From assembly GCF_014764715.1 (NCBI RefSeq), contig NZ_JACXXE010000005.1:186001-250000 (forward strand): a stretch of DNA of 64,000 nt. The letters are read 5' to 3'. Source of the DNA: Bacillus crepusculi. GTDB lineage: Bacteria; Bacillota; Bacilli; Bacillales; Bacillaceae. Position 1 is the first letter of the stretch. Each line of letters opens with the position of its first letter. Position numbers and translations under genes: made by a program. Positions 48,429 through 57,144 of this stretch are shown in pieces. The notes beneath the pieces are model-generated. The model was not told the origin of the DNA. It worked only from the letters and a program-made list of their open reading frames with translations, and ran no database searches.

Positions 48429-48890
48429 GTGAGACTGCCGTCATATATTGAAGAGCCGTTTGAAGAGTGGAGGGCATCCTTCCGGTTTTATGTAGAAACG
48501 ACCGTCCGTTTTTCAGAAACAGATATGTTTGGCCACATGAACAATGTTACCCCTTTTGTGTATTTCGAAGAGGCGCGGATTGCCTTTTTTCAAAAAACAG
48601 GGCTTGTTGATAAACGAATGAAACGCAAGCGTGAGACCATCACAGTCGTTGCAAACCTGCAATGTGATTACATCAAGCAGGTGGAGATTGGCGAGAGGCT
48701 TCGTGTGTATGTCAAGCCAGAAAAAGTCGGATCAAGCTCACTCATCCTTCATTACTTAGGAGAAAATGAACAGCAGGAACCGTGCTTTACGGGCGCTGTG
48801 ACTATGGTGCAAATTGATAAACGTACTAGTAAGCCCGTGCCGTTTGCAGTAGAAGAGAAAGAGGTGTTTAAGCTGTACATTAAAGTATAG
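48429..48890 (+). CDS. ysmA: Hotdog-fold thioesterase YsmA
   Basis: The 153-residue protein is a 4HBT-type acyl-CoA thioesterase: VRFSETDMFGHMNNVTPFVY carries the catalytic Asp and the HMNN loop, followed by EARIAFF. The substrate is not known. GTG 48429 is the start after AAGGAGATGATC. In B. subtilis gerE follows directly; here about 6.5 kb of other genes intervene. Confidence 0.9.
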   Translation: MRLPSYIEEPFEEWRASFRFYVETTVRFSETDMFGHMNNVTPFVYFEEARIAFFQKTGLVDKRMKRKRETITVVANLQCDYIKQVEIGERLRVYVKPEKVGSSSLILHYLGENEQQEPCFTGAVTMVQIDKRTSKPVPFAVEEKEVFKLYIKV

Positions 48891-48972
48891 ACTAAATAAA
48901 TATACATGTGGATTAGAACAATGGAGTAACTTAAATTGTTATTTGAAAATCGAATGTGTCAATTTGAAATAT

Positions 48973-49059
48973 TAGGGATAGGAGATGATTGTCAATTTTC
49001 TATGAAAATTGCTCATCCCTGTTATAGGATAGTTATGGATTAATGCAATCCATAACTAT
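48973..49059. repeat. Two inverted repeats at the 3' side of kwaB
   Basis: First, GGGATAGGAGATGA (from 48974) with CTCATCCC (49012-49019), enclosing CAATTTTC / GAAAATTG (48992-49010). Second, a perfect 13-base pair of arms ATAGTTATGGATT (49029-49041) and AATCCATAACTAT (49047-49059) with a 5-base loop. Neither has a strong T run, so terminator function is uncertain; they sit at the boundary of the AT-rich cassette. Confidence 0.65.
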
Positions 49060-49082
49060 TAATTTAGAAATTCATATTATAA

Positions 49083-50045
49083 TCATCTAGATTGAATTTT
49101 AGATTTGTTATGAACTCTATACTTTTCATCAGTAATTAATGAAGCAACAAAATTATCCAATAGAACATCAATTACTACTCTTGCTTCCTCTTTAGTCGTG
49201 CATTCAATTTTACCTTCAGAATTTAAATTTAAATTAATCATGCCCTGATTAATCAACTCGCTGATTCGATCAGTACGAATTTGATCAATTTGATAAGTGG
49301 CAGCTTTCGCAAGTTTTTTTTGAAGGCTGACAGTTGATTGAATAAATTCATTCAAATTTTCAGTACCAGAGAGTAAATTTAAGGATTCTAATTGACTAAC
49401 TACTGTTTGTGCTGCTTCACGAAACTTCTCATAATATCTGAAGAGATTTAAAATCTTATTTTCTTTAAGTAAAATAACATGTTGATTATAAATTATACCG
49501 TCCCACTGATCATCAAGAAATAATTTTTTATCCCTGTTCTCATCTATAACATAACCATCCCGTGCTTCTAAATATTTAAGAATGGTTCTTTTTTTTAACA
49601 AAACACTTTCGTTTATAACTTTAATAAAATAAATATCTTCTTCTAGTGCTGTGAGTTTAGCAATAATACATTTTGGTTTGAATTTTTCATTGTTTATATA
49701 GTCTCTGGCATTTTCATGATCATGTTCGTTTTCAATGTGACTTTTCCATTGTTCTAGCTGGCTTAGAGTATCTAATTGTAAATATCTTCTGAAATACTCT
49801 CCAGGTTCATCTGAATCGTTAATATTAATTAGTTCATACTCTGTAAGAGTATTTAATATATTTTTAGTTCCAGTAAACACCCAATCTCGAACAGAAACGT
49901 CTATTAATATTTCAGCTGGTTTTGTGTCATCGTATATTGTAGTAGTTCCTTCTTTTAGTATAGAGCCAATTATAAATAATTGAAAATTAGGTGTTGCGCT
50001 TATGTTATTTAAATAATTGTTTATTTGAGTTAGTCCATTAATCAT
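49083..50045 (-). CDS. kwaB: Probable Kiwa system protein KwaB (DUF4868)
   Basis: The 320-residue soluble protein has no signal peptide or membrane segment. The core resembles DUF4868/KwaB: KPKCIIAKLTALEEDIYFIK, a central QWDGIIYNQHVILLKENKIL beta segment followed by FRYYEKFREAAQTVVSQL, then helical KKLAKAATYQID. In Kiwa, KwaB binds DNA and acts with KwaA at the membrane on phage attack. ATG 50045 overlaps the kwaA stop by 8 bases, so the two are coupled. Codons are strongly AT-biased compared with sdh or gerE genes, pointing to transfer. The call rests on size, order, domain resemblance and the TM partner. Confidence 0.72.
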   Translation of the reverse strand: MINGLTQINNYLNNISATPNFQLFIIGSILKEGTTTIYDDTKPAEILIDVSVRDWVFTGTKNILNTLTEYELININDSDEPGEYFRRYLQLDTLSQLEQWKSHIENEHDHENARDYINNEKFKPKCIIAKLTALEEDIYFIKVINESVLLKKRTILKYLEARDGYVIDENRDKKLFLDDQWDGIIYNQHVILLKENKILNLFRYYEKFREAAQTVVSQLESLNLLSGTENLNEFIQSTVSLQKKLAKAATYQIDQIRTDRISELINQGMINLNLNSEGKIECTTKEEARVVIDVLLDNFVASLITDEKYRVHNKSKIQSR

Positions 50046-50664
50046 CCGCAATTTGCCCCTTTGAGATTAAAATTTCGTGTGTATCTAAACGATAACCTAT
50101 GATCTTTTTTCCGATTCTGATATTACTAGTATGATTTTTGTCTGTAATGATTAGATACTTTCTATTAGCACTTTCTATTTCGTACAGGCGCTTTCCAAAA
50201 ATGAATAGTAAGGGATTTATATATAGTAGATCGCTAAAAATAGATAACCAAAAAATTAAAAGTATTAGAATTATAAAAATCAAAAAATCATTTATAGTAT
50301 TTGTGCTTAAACTTATCAGTGGTAAAATATATGTTACGAGATATACTAGTACATCTTTATCTCTTGAATGAATAGTTTTAATGTGTATATCAATTCTTGC
50401 AACTTCTTTTTTTAATGTCTGTTGAATTTCTAATTTAATATAAACAGAACATAAAATTGATATTACAAACATAATGAGGGAACCCATTGCTAACAAATCA
50501 TTGTAAAGCTCAGTATTAAATAACTGATTCAACTTTACATTTTTAGGGCAAACAAATAATGAGTAAATGTTTTTGAAATCGAAAAACTTAACAAATAAGA
50601 TTAGAAACAAGGGTGTATATGCAGAAAACAGTAACGTAACTTTGTACCACAATGGACTTCTCAT
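50038..50664 (-). CDS. kwaA: Probable Kiwa system membrane protein KwaA
   Basis: The 208-residue protein has about four membrane segments (8-28, 57-76, 105-121, 123-143) followed by INPLLFIFGKRLYEIESANR and a short cytoplasmic beta-rich tail, the layout of KwaA. KwaA forms tetramers that sense phage injection at the membrane and hold KwaB. I chose ATG 50664, seven bases after AGGAGG; the TTG three bases earlier is less likely. It precedes and overlaps kwaB in the expected order. AT-rich like its partner. Confidence 0.72.
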   Translation of the reverse strand: MRSPLWYKVTLLFSAYTPLFLILFVKFFDFKNIYSLFVCPKNVKLNQLFNTELYNDLLAMGSLIMFVISILCSVYIKLEIQQTLKKEVARIDIHIKTIHSRDKDVLVYLVTYILPLISLSTNTINDFLIFIILILLIFWLSIFSDLLYINPLLFIFGKRLYEIESANRKYLIITDKNHTSNIRIGKKIIGYRLDTHEILISKGQIADD

Positions 50665-50667
50665 CAA

Positions 50668-50854
50668 TTAGCCCTCCTAGGACGTATTTACAATTATAAT
50701 AAAATTTTACAATATAATAAACAGGAACGTGTGTTCTTATCATATTAGCATTTTTATTAAACGGAGTATACTTTTATTTCTTTATAATCAATCTTTTTTT
50801 GCAGTCTAAATTATAGTGAAACTTGTTATGAATATTTATTAAGAAGGGGTAAAC
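50668..50854. other. AT-rich divergent region between kwaA and biotin ligase gene
   Basis: The stretch should hold promoters for both directions. On the minus strand, several TATAAT-like sequences (TATAAT complement at 50694-50702 and 50711-50720) precede kwaA. I found no palindrome or repeat that would mark an element end. Confidence 0.4.
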
Positions 50855-51574
50855 ATGGAAATTTTTTGTTATGACACCATTGATAGTACAAATAATGAAG
50901 CGAAAAGGCTTATTCAGCAAGGAGAAGTGCCTTCATTTGCCGTCTATGCACGCCAGCAGACAGAAGGAAGGGGAAGGCTCGGCAGACCGTGGGAAACGCC
51001 CTCAGGAAATGTGGCCCTGACCATGACGGTAAATCCGCCAGAGGAACTCTCCACACAGTCAACAATCGCCCCTCTGACAGCACTGGCGATCTATGATGTT
51101 CTGAAACCACTCATAAGAGCGGAGGATCAGCTGGCAATCAAATGGCCAAATGATATTTTCATTAATGAAGCAAAGGTATCAGGCACATTGATTGAAGCGG
51201 ATCGCAGCGCCATTTATATCGGTGTTGGCATTAATGTAGAGACAAAGCCGGAGCATGTCCCGTACAAAACCATTTGCTTATCAGAGCTGACAGAGGTAAA
51301 AGCCGATCAGCTTGTGAAGGAGCTTGCGGCGGCTTTTGAAAAATATCATACACGCTGGCAGAATGAAGGATTTGAAGCACTCACTGCCCTCTATAACAAA
51401 CGGTTATATCGTCTCAACAAGCCGCTTCGCATCTCGTTAGATCGTGAAAAACAAACATGGGAAGAAGGCATTTGCTGCGGCGTTAACCGCTTTGGTCATC
51501 TTCAGCTAAAAGATGATAAAGGACAGATCAAAGCACATTCTGCCGGAGATATTGATGCACCGCTCCAACATTAA
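50855..51574 (+). CDS. Biotin-protein ligase without DNA-binding domain
   Basis: The 239-residue enzyme attaches biotin to acetyl-CoA or pyruvate carboxylase. The biotinyl-AMP loop TEGRGRLGRPWETPSGN (36-52), KWPNDIF (about 95), KVSGTLIEAD and GVGINVE are intact, and a C-terminal SH3-like part is present. It starts directly with the catalytic domain, so unlike BirA it cannot repress biotin genes. B. subtilis BirA is encoded elsewhere; this would be a second ligase. AAGAAGGGG precedes the ATG. Confidence 0.88.
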   Translation: MEIFCYDTIDSTNNEAKRLIQQGEVPSFAVYARQQTEGRGRLGRPWETPSGNVALTMTVNPPEELSTQSTIAPLTALAIYDVLKPLIRAEDQLAIKWPNDIFINEAKVSGTLIEADRSAIYIGVGINVETKPEHVPYKTICLSELTEVKADQLVKELAAAFEKYHTRWQNEGFEALTALYNKRLYRLNKPLRISLDREKQTWEEGICCGVNRFGHLQLKDDKGQIKAHSAGDIDAPLQH

Positions 51575-51577
51575 AAA

Positions 51578-51603
51578 AAGCAGACGAGGTTCTCGTCTGC
51601 TTT
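51578..51603. terminator. Bidirectional terminator between biotin ligase gene and yraM-like gene
   Basis: AAAGCAGACGAG pairs with CTCGTCTGCTTT with a 3-base loop. Confidence 0.82.
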
Positions 51604-52732
51604 AGGCTTCTCTTTTAATGTGAGGCTGAACCAAATAGTCTTGTTTCGTAAAAACCACCCCGTCCAGAATTTCTCTTGCGGTTCGAATGACTTTGACTCT
51701 GTTTTGAGACACGTCAATTTCAGTTTGCATAATACCAGCAGGATGCCCAATTCGAAGCGTATCATGTTGACCATGATAAAGCTGTGCAGGAAGCGTATCT
51801 TCCATAAAGCAGCTGGCTGACACGCAGACAGACCCAGTAATGGCAAGTGCTTGGTGTGGTCTTTGCATCGATAGCATGCGTACCATGATGTCCATATCTG
51901 CTTTTCGTCTCATGATCCCGTTTGTATCTATATAATCAGCCGGCTCACTAATGATCGCAAGCTTCGGAACAGCTGGAGACTGTAATGTGGCCATGTCTTT
52001 TGGAGCGAAGTGACACATTTCAGCAGCAATAGAACGGATCTCTTCCATATCATTCAGTAATCCTTCAGAAAATTCCTCAGGCAATTCTGTTCCCTTTAAA
52101 TGAATATCTTTAGCACGGATAAAAGCAATCGGATTTGCAATGTCAACGATCGAGATTGGAATCTCTCCAAACTTTGTTTGAATCGTATCGATGCTGTTTC
52201 CAGTCGGAAAGGTTTTACCTGTGACAGCGCCTTCAGGCTTCTCAAAGGATAAATAAATGGGAGAACCTGTCCCTTTTACTCCTGGAATTTCTGCCTGTCC
52301 TTCAAATTTCACTTCACCGTTTTCGACCTCGACCTCTGCCACAATGATTTTATTCGTATTGGTATTGAGGATACGTACAGTCGTAATGGGCTCAACCGCT
52401 TGAACAAATCCTTTAATGATGGCATATGGCCCAACAGCTGATGAGATATTCCCGCAGTTCCCTTTAAAGTCGACATATCGTTCATTAATGCTGACCTGTG
52501 CAAATGTATAGTTCACATCCACATCTGGACGGGTGGCTTTGTCAATAATCGCCACCTTGCTAGTTAAAGAATTACCCCCGCCGATTCCATCGACCTGTAG
52601 CCGGTCAGGGCTGCCCATAATGTCTAAAAGAAATGCTTCGAGCTCATCGTGTTCATAGGGCGCATCATTTGCTTGAATGAAGACCCCTTTGCTTGTACCG
52701 CCTCGCATGATTGTAATTGGAACTTTTCTCAT
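51602..52732 (-). CDS. yraM: PrpF-family isomerase (YraM-like)
   Basis: The 376-residue protein has the diaminopimelate-epimerase-like fold of PrpF: MRGGTSKGVFI (near 11), QVDGIGGGNSLTSKVAI, GNCGNISSAVGPYAI, and HPAGIMQTEI. PrpF isomerises 2-methylaconitate; related proteins act on aconitate or oxalomesaconate. Beside a LysR regulator and a CitMHS transporter it matches the yraM-yraN-yraO set of B. subtilis and suggests use of a tricarboxylate such as aconitate. ATG 52732 is preferred over TTG 52747 since GGGTGAGAG then lies at the right distance. Confidence 0.87.
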   Translation of the reverse strand: MRKVPITIMRGGTSKGVFIQANDAPYEHDELEAFLLDIMGSPDRLQVDGIGGGNSLTSKVAIIDKATRPDVDVNYTFAQVSINERYVDFKGNCGNISSAVGPYAIIKGFVQAVEPITTVRILNTNTNKIIVAEVEVENGEVKFEGQAEIPGVKGTGSPIYLSFEKPEGAVTGKTFPTGNSIDTIQTKFGEIPISIVDIANPIAFIRAKDIHLKGTELPEEFSEGLLNDMEEIRSIAAEMCHFAPKDMATLQSPAVPKLAIISEPADYIDTNGIMRRKADMDIMVRMLSMQRPHQALAITGSVCVSASCFMEDTLPAQLYHGQHDTLRIGHPAGIMQTEIDVSQNRVKVIRTAREILDGVVFTKQDYLVQPHIKREA

Positions 52733-52867
52733 TGCTCTCACCCTCAATTGTTTAGTTACTATTTATCTAATCAAAATGGTAAAGTATAATAAGAAATAAG
52801 TTAAATACATTATTTTAAAAGAAATCCATAAATTATTTTTATAACAAGGTCAAAAGGAGGGCATACA

Positions 52868-53734
52868 ATGGATGAGAAAGACTGGCGATTTCTAAAGGTG
52901 CTTTATGAAGAGAAGAACATCACAAAAGCGGCTGAAAAATTATTTGTATCGCAGCCTGCCTTGAGTTATCGATTGAAGCAACTTGAAGAAGAGTTTGATA
53001 TGAAGCTTTTCTTCAAAAGAAAAAGAGGAATTGAATTTACGTCAGAGGGCGAGTACTTGGCTAAATACGCAAATGACATGCTCAAACAGCTCCAGCAAAC
53101 GAAAGATGGCATGCTCAATATGCAAAAAAAGGTCAAAGGAACGATCCGATTAGGGGTCTCAAGTAACTTTGCGCAGTATAAACTGCCAGAAATTTTAAGG
53201 GAATTTTCTAAGCAGTATCCACATGTTCAATTTATGGTGAACACAGGGTGGAGCACAAAAGTTATGGACCTTTTAGGAACATCCAGCGTGCACTTAGGAA
53301 TTTTAAGAGGGGATTACGACTGGAATGGAGAACGATTTTTGCTCGATAAAGAGCGGCTTTGCATCATTTCTAAATCAGAAATACAGCTAAAGGATCTTCC
53401 GAGGCTGCCGCTCATTGACTATCATACGGACAGTTCATTAAAACGGTTGATTAACAGATGGTGGCAGGAAACGTTCACAATGCCTCCTCTCGTGACGATG
53501 GAAACAGACCGGCAGGATACTTCAAAAGAGATGGTCAAGCATGGTTTAGGCTATGCGATTGTCCCAGAAATTTGCCTAAGGCCAAGTGATGAGCTATTTG
53601 TAAAAGGGCTTTCGTATAAAGATGGACAGCCCGTTTTAAGAGATACATGGCTTATGTACCAGCCAGACTCTCTTCATTTGTCTGTTGTAAAAGCGTTCAT
53701 TGAGTTTTTAAGAAGTCAGCAAGACTGGTTATAA
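52868..53734 (+). CDS. yraN: LysR-family regulator (YraN-like)
   Basis: The 288-residue protein has an N-terminal winged helix-turn-helix (NITKAAEKLFVSQPALSYRL) and a periplasmic-binding-like effector domain (GTIRLGVSSNFAQYKLP). It lies between the divergent yraM-like gene and the CitMHS transporter and most likely controls both, with a tricarboxylate as signal. The ATG follows AAAAGGAGGG. Confidence 0.9.
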   Translation: MDEKDWRFLKVLYEEKNITKAAEKLFVSQPALSYRLKQLEEEFDMKLFFKRKRGIEFTSEGEYLAKYANDMLKQLQQTKDGMLNMQKKVKGTIRLGVSSNFAQYKLPEILREFSKQYPHVQFMVNTGWSTKVMDLLGTSSVHLGILRGDYDWNGERFLLDKERLCIISKSEIQLKDLPRLPLIDYHTDSSLKRLINRWWQETFTMPPLVTMETDRQDTSKEMVKHGLGYAIVPEICLRPSDELFVKGLSYKDGQPVLRDTWLMYQPDSLHLSVVKAFIEFLRSQQDWL

Positions 53735-53881
53735 AATTTTTTTATTGAATATACGAAAAAATCAATATTTTCATTATAAAAAAAGCTATTATATCCTTAA
53801 AATAGTAAGCGCTGACATGCTGATCACAAGTGTAAAGGGGCGCTTGTGGATCAGGTGAAGAAGAGGATGGAGGGATAGAAA

Positions 53882-55198
53882 GTGCTAGCTATTTTAGGGA
53901 TCTTAATGGTCTTGACATTTACATTTCTCATTATGACAAAACGAATGCATCCGGTGGTGGCTTTAACCGTTGTACCGATCATATTTGCATTACTCGGTGG
54001 CTTTAACAGCGGATTAGGAGACATGATGCTTGATGGACTCAAAACGGTTGCACCATCTGCTGCTTTATTGTTATTTGCGATTTTGTTCTTCGGTGTCATG
54101 CTGGATGCGGGATTATTTGATCCGCTTATTCGACTCATTTTACGTATTGTGAAAGGCGATCCTGTCAAAATTGCGTTTGGGGTAGCGATTTTGTCTATGC
54201 TTGTAGCATTAGATGGTGATGGAACAACAACTTACATGATTACGGTATCAGCTATGCTGCCACTTTTCTTAAGAATTGGAATGAACCCGCTGATTTTAGG
54301 GACCATCTCATTATTATCATTAGGAATTATGAGCGGTATGACGCCTTGGGGTGGTCCAGCTACTCGCGCAATCGCTGCACTTGGGTTAGATGCAGCTGAA
54401 TTTTTTATTCCATTACTCCCGACGATGATAGGAGGCGGTCTTTTTATCCTTTTTACTGCGTATGTCCTTGGGAAGAAAGAACGGAAACGAATTGGTATTG
54501 CAGAGATTCAGTATAAAGAAGAGGCCTCGATCTCTCCTGAATTAGCGGCGTCAATCGAGGATGGCGTAGAAAATATGAAGAGACCAAATCTGATTTGGAT
54601 CAACTTCTTCCTGACGATTGTGGTGATGGTTACACTTGTCTTAGACATTATACCGATTCCTGTCCTCTTTTTAATTGGATTTGTCATCGCTCTCATGATC
54701 AACTATCCAAAGGTTGAAGATCAGCGCGAGCGAATTTTGTCACATGCAGGGAATGCATTAACGGTCATTACCCTTGTGTTTGCAGCAGGGATTTTCACAG
54801 GGATCTTTTCAGGAACAAAAATGGTAGAGTCCATTGCTAACTTAGTCATTTATTTAATTCCTGATTCTTATAGTTCGTTTTTTCCGCTGATTGTCGCTTT
54901 AACGAGTATGCCCTTTACATTTGTTCTTTCAAATGATGCTTACTATTTCGGGGTGCTACCAATTTTGGCTGAAGCCGGCGCAGCTTATGGGATTGACCCG
55001 GTGGAGATTGCACGCGCGTCTATTATAGGACAGCCTGTTCATTTACTGAGTCCGCTTGTGGCTTCCACATTACTGCTTGTCAGTATGCTGAATAAAGATA
55101 TCGGTGATTTGCAAAAATACGCACTCCTATGGACCGTATTAACAGCCCTGTTTACAACACTGATCGCTCTGTTAACAGGAGCTATTTCCATTTTTTAA
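53882..55198 (+). CDS. yraO: CitMHS-family citrate/tricarboxylate transporter (YraO-like)
   Basis: The 438-residue membrane protein has about 11-12 hydrophobic segments and the CitMHS signatures ALDGDGTTTYMITVSAMLPL and GGPATRAIAALGL. Relatives CitM and CitH import metal-citrate complexes. GTG 53882 is used after GGAGGGATAGAAA. With yraM- and yraN-like neighbours it probably imports the tricarboxylate that YraM isomerises. Confidence 0.9.
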   Translation: MLAILGILMVLTFTFLIMTKRMHPVVALTVVPIIFALLGGFNSGLGDMMLDGLKTVAPSAALLLFAILFFGVMLDAGLFDPLIRLILRIVKGDPVKIAFGVAILSMLVALDGDGTTTYMITVSAMLPLFLRIGMNPLILGTISLLSLGIMSGMTPWGGPATRAIAALGLDAAEFFIPLLPTMIGGGLFILFTAYVLGKKERKRIGIAEIQYKEEASISPELAASIEDGVENMKRPNLIWINFFLTIVVMVTLVLDIIPIPVLFLIGFVIALMINYPKVEDQRERILSHAGNALTVITLVFAAGIFTGIFSGTKMVESIANLVIYLIPDSYSSFFPLIVALTSMPFTFVLSNDAYYFGVLPILAEAGAAYGIDPVEIARASIIGQPVHLLSPLVASTLLLVSMLNKDIGDLQKYALLWTVLTALFTTLIALLTGAISIF

Positions 55199-55212
55199 AT
55201 ACCTGTTTGAAT

Positions 55213-55248
55213 AGGACGATGTCTCAAGAGGAGACTCGTCCTTTTTTG
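55213..55248 (+). terminator. Terminator of yraO
   Basis: AGGACGATGTCTC pairs with GAGACTCGTCCT (one bulge), then TTTTTTG. Confidence 0.85.
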
Positions 55249-55307
55249 TGCTGTACTAAGCGTGAGAAATTGGACGCTGATCTGCGTGATTTCTCGATTT
55301 TAACGTC

Positions 55308-55335
55308 ACCTACCTCAAGCGCGCGGCATATGATA
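55308..55335 (+). promoter_or_regulatory. Candidate sigma-K promoter of gerE
   Basis: CATATGATA (55327-55335) fits the sigma-K -10 pattern CATANNNTA and AC (55308-55309) lies 17 bases upstream. gerE is sigma-K dependent in B. subtilis. Confidence 0.6.
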
Positions 55336-55403
55336 TCTCGACTATACAGAATCCCATTCTATAGAGACTAGAGCTCTCACCTTAGCAAGGAGGGTTACAA
55401 TAC

Positions 55404-55628
55404 TTGAAGGAGAAAGAGTTTCAATCCAAGCCGCTATTAACCAAAAGAGAAAGAGAAGTATTTGAATTGCTCGTCCAAGATAAAACAACAAAAGAAATTG
55501 CAAGCGAGCTTTTTATTAGCGAAAAGACTGTTCGAAATCATATTTCGAATGCCATGCAAAAGCTAGGAGTCAAAGGTCGTTCACAGGCCGTCGTCGAGCT
55601 TCTGCGTATGGGTGAGCTAGAGCTCTAA
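55404..55628 (+). CDS. gerE: Spore coat transcription regulator GerE
   Basis: The 74-residue protein is a free-standing LuxR-type helix-turn-helix ([40 protein letters not shown]). It acts late in the mother cell with sigma-K on coat genes. TTG 55404 is the start after AAGGAGGGTTACAATAC. It marks the point where the B. subtilis gene order resumes. Confidence 0.97.
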   Translation: MKEKEFQSKPLLTKREREVFELLVQDKTTKEIASELFISEKTVRNHISNAMQKLGVKGRSQAVVELLRMGELEL

Positions 55629-55632
55629 AGTC

Positions 55633-55675
55633 AGCCGGTTTTCCTTCCATATCGGGAAGGAGCCGGTTATTTCTA
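55633..55675 (+). terminator. Terminator of gerE
   Basis: AGCCGG-CCTTCC arms (55633 on) pair with GGAAGG-CCGGTT across a short loop, followed by ATTTCT; the stem has internal mismatches. Confidence 0.65.
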
Positions 55676-55777
55676 TATGGTTTCCATGAGTCTCTTCTTG
55701 CATTTTCTTTGAAAAACGAGGAAAATAGGAATGTACATTTTAATCAAAGTGAGATGCTATAGTGAGGTATCAATGAA

Positions 55778-56218
55778 ATGGAAACGAATGAGTCAGGCCA
55801 TGTTGCAGAGATAGAAAAATCATTACGCCATATTGCCGCAATTATTAAGCAAAAAGGTAGAGAAATTCTCAATCAATATACGATTACACCTCCTCAATTC
55901 GTAGGGCTTCAGTGGCTTTATGAATTCGGAGATATGACAATAGGTGAGCTATCACAAAAGATGTATTTGGCTTGCAGTACAACCACTGATTTAATTGATA
56001 GAATGGAAAAAAGTGAACTTGTCGAACGGGTGAAAGATCCTTCTGACCGCCGCGTGGTTCGCATTCATTTATTGCCTGAAGGCGAGAGGATCATTCAAGA
56101 AGTGATTGCTAAGCGCCAAGAATACGTCAGTGAACTTCTAGGGGCTTTCTCAGAAGAAGAAGCCATCGTTTTCAACCAATCCTTAACGAAACTACAGCAG
56201 CAAATGAAAAGAAAATGA
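55778..56218 (+). CDS. ysmB: MarR-family regulator YsmB
   Basis: The 146-residue protein has a MarR winged helix-turn-helix ([20 protein letters not shown]) and wing ([19 protein letters not shown]). Its targets are not known. racE starts 7 bases after its stop, so the two are co-transcribed, as in B. subtilis. Confidence 0.9.
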   Translation: METNESGHVAEIEKSLRHIAAIIKQKGREILNQYTITPPQFVGLQWLYEFGDMTIGELSQKMYLACSTTTDLIDRMEKSELVERVKDPSDRRVVRIHLLPEGERIIQEVIAKRQEYVSELLGAFSEEEAIVFNQSLTKLQQQMKRK

Positions 56219-56225
56219 GGCGATT

Positions 56226-57044
56226 TTGTTGGATCAACCAATCGGCGTCATTGATTCCGGCGTCGGCGGTTTAACCGTTGCGAAGGAAATCATGAGACAA
56301 CTGCCAAAAGAAAAGATTATTTATGTAGGTGACACAAAACGATGTCCATACGGCCCGCGGGAAGAAGAAGAGGTTCTTCAATATACTTGGGAAATGGCGC
56401 ACTACTTATTGAGACATCACCATATTAAAATGCTCGTTATTGCGTGCAACACCGCAACAGCGATAGCACTTGATGAAATTAAAGCAACACTTGATATTCC
56501 GGTCATTGGCGTGATTCAGCCTGGAGCCCGCACAGCGATCAAGGTGACAAACAATCAGCATATTGGCGTCATTGGCACAGCCAATACAATCAAAAGCGAG
56601 GCCTACAAGAAGGCGCTCCTATCTCTAAAAGCAGGACTAACCGTTCAAAGTCTGGCTTGTCCAATGCTTGTGCCATTTGTAGAAAGCGGTACGTTTTTAG
56701 ATCATACAGCAGATGAAGTCGTAAAAGCTTCTCTTGAACCGATGAAAGAAACAGGTATTGATACGCTTATTCTTGGCTGCACGCACTACCCGATTTTAAA
56801 AGAACCGATTCAGCGCTTTATGGGCAGTGATGTAAGCATTATTTCATCAGGGGATGAGACAGCTAGAGAAGCAAGTACGATTCTTTCATATAAAGGGCTG
56901 TTAAATGCTTCTCAGGAAGCGCCTGTCCATACATTTTATACAACAGGGCAGCAGCAAAATTTCCAAAACATCGCACGTGACTGGTTTGGCTATCTGCCAG
57001 GGAAGGTCGAAACCGTGTCACTTGAACACGTCTATCAGCAATAA
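56226..57044 (+). CDS. racE: Glutamate racemase RacE
   Basis: The 272-residue enzyme makes D-glutamate for peptidoglycan (and, in some strains, poly-glutamate). Catalytic Cys74 (IACNTATA) and Cys185 (LGCTHYPIL) with Asp10 (VIDSGVGG) are present. It starts at TTG 56226 ([10 protein letters not shown]); a second TTG follows at once at 56229 and could also be used. GAGG overlaps the ysmB stop. Confidence 0.95.
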   Translation: MLDQPIGVIDSGVGGLTVAKEIMRQLPKEKIIYVGDTKRCPYGPREEEEVLQYTWEMAHYLLRHHHIKMLVIACNTATAIALDEIKATLDIPVIGVIQPGARTAIKVTNNQHIGVIGTANTIKSEAYKKALLSLKAGLTVQSLACPMLVPFVESGTFLDHTADEVVKASLEPMKETGIDTLILGCTHYPILKEPIQRFMGSDVSIISSGDETAREASTILSYKGLLNASQEAPVHTFYTTGQQQNFQNIARDWFGYLPGKVETVSLEHVYQQ

Positions 57045-57075
57045 CCCGCTTCTACTTGAGGTGGGTTATTTTTTA
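57039..57075 (+). terminator. Terminator of racE
   Basis: AATAACCC pairs with GGGTTATT, then TTTTA. Confidence 0.82.
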
Positions 57076-57144
57076 TGAAAAGGGTCTAATCCTCTAGAGA
57101 AGCTCGTATACATGGTAGTACAAACTACTAGAGGAGGGTGTTGT

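Noticed and set aside
55264-55295. Inverted repeat GAGAAAT / ATTTCTC upstream of gerE
   Set aside because: Arms of only 7 bases with a long loop and no flanking T run; no clear role.
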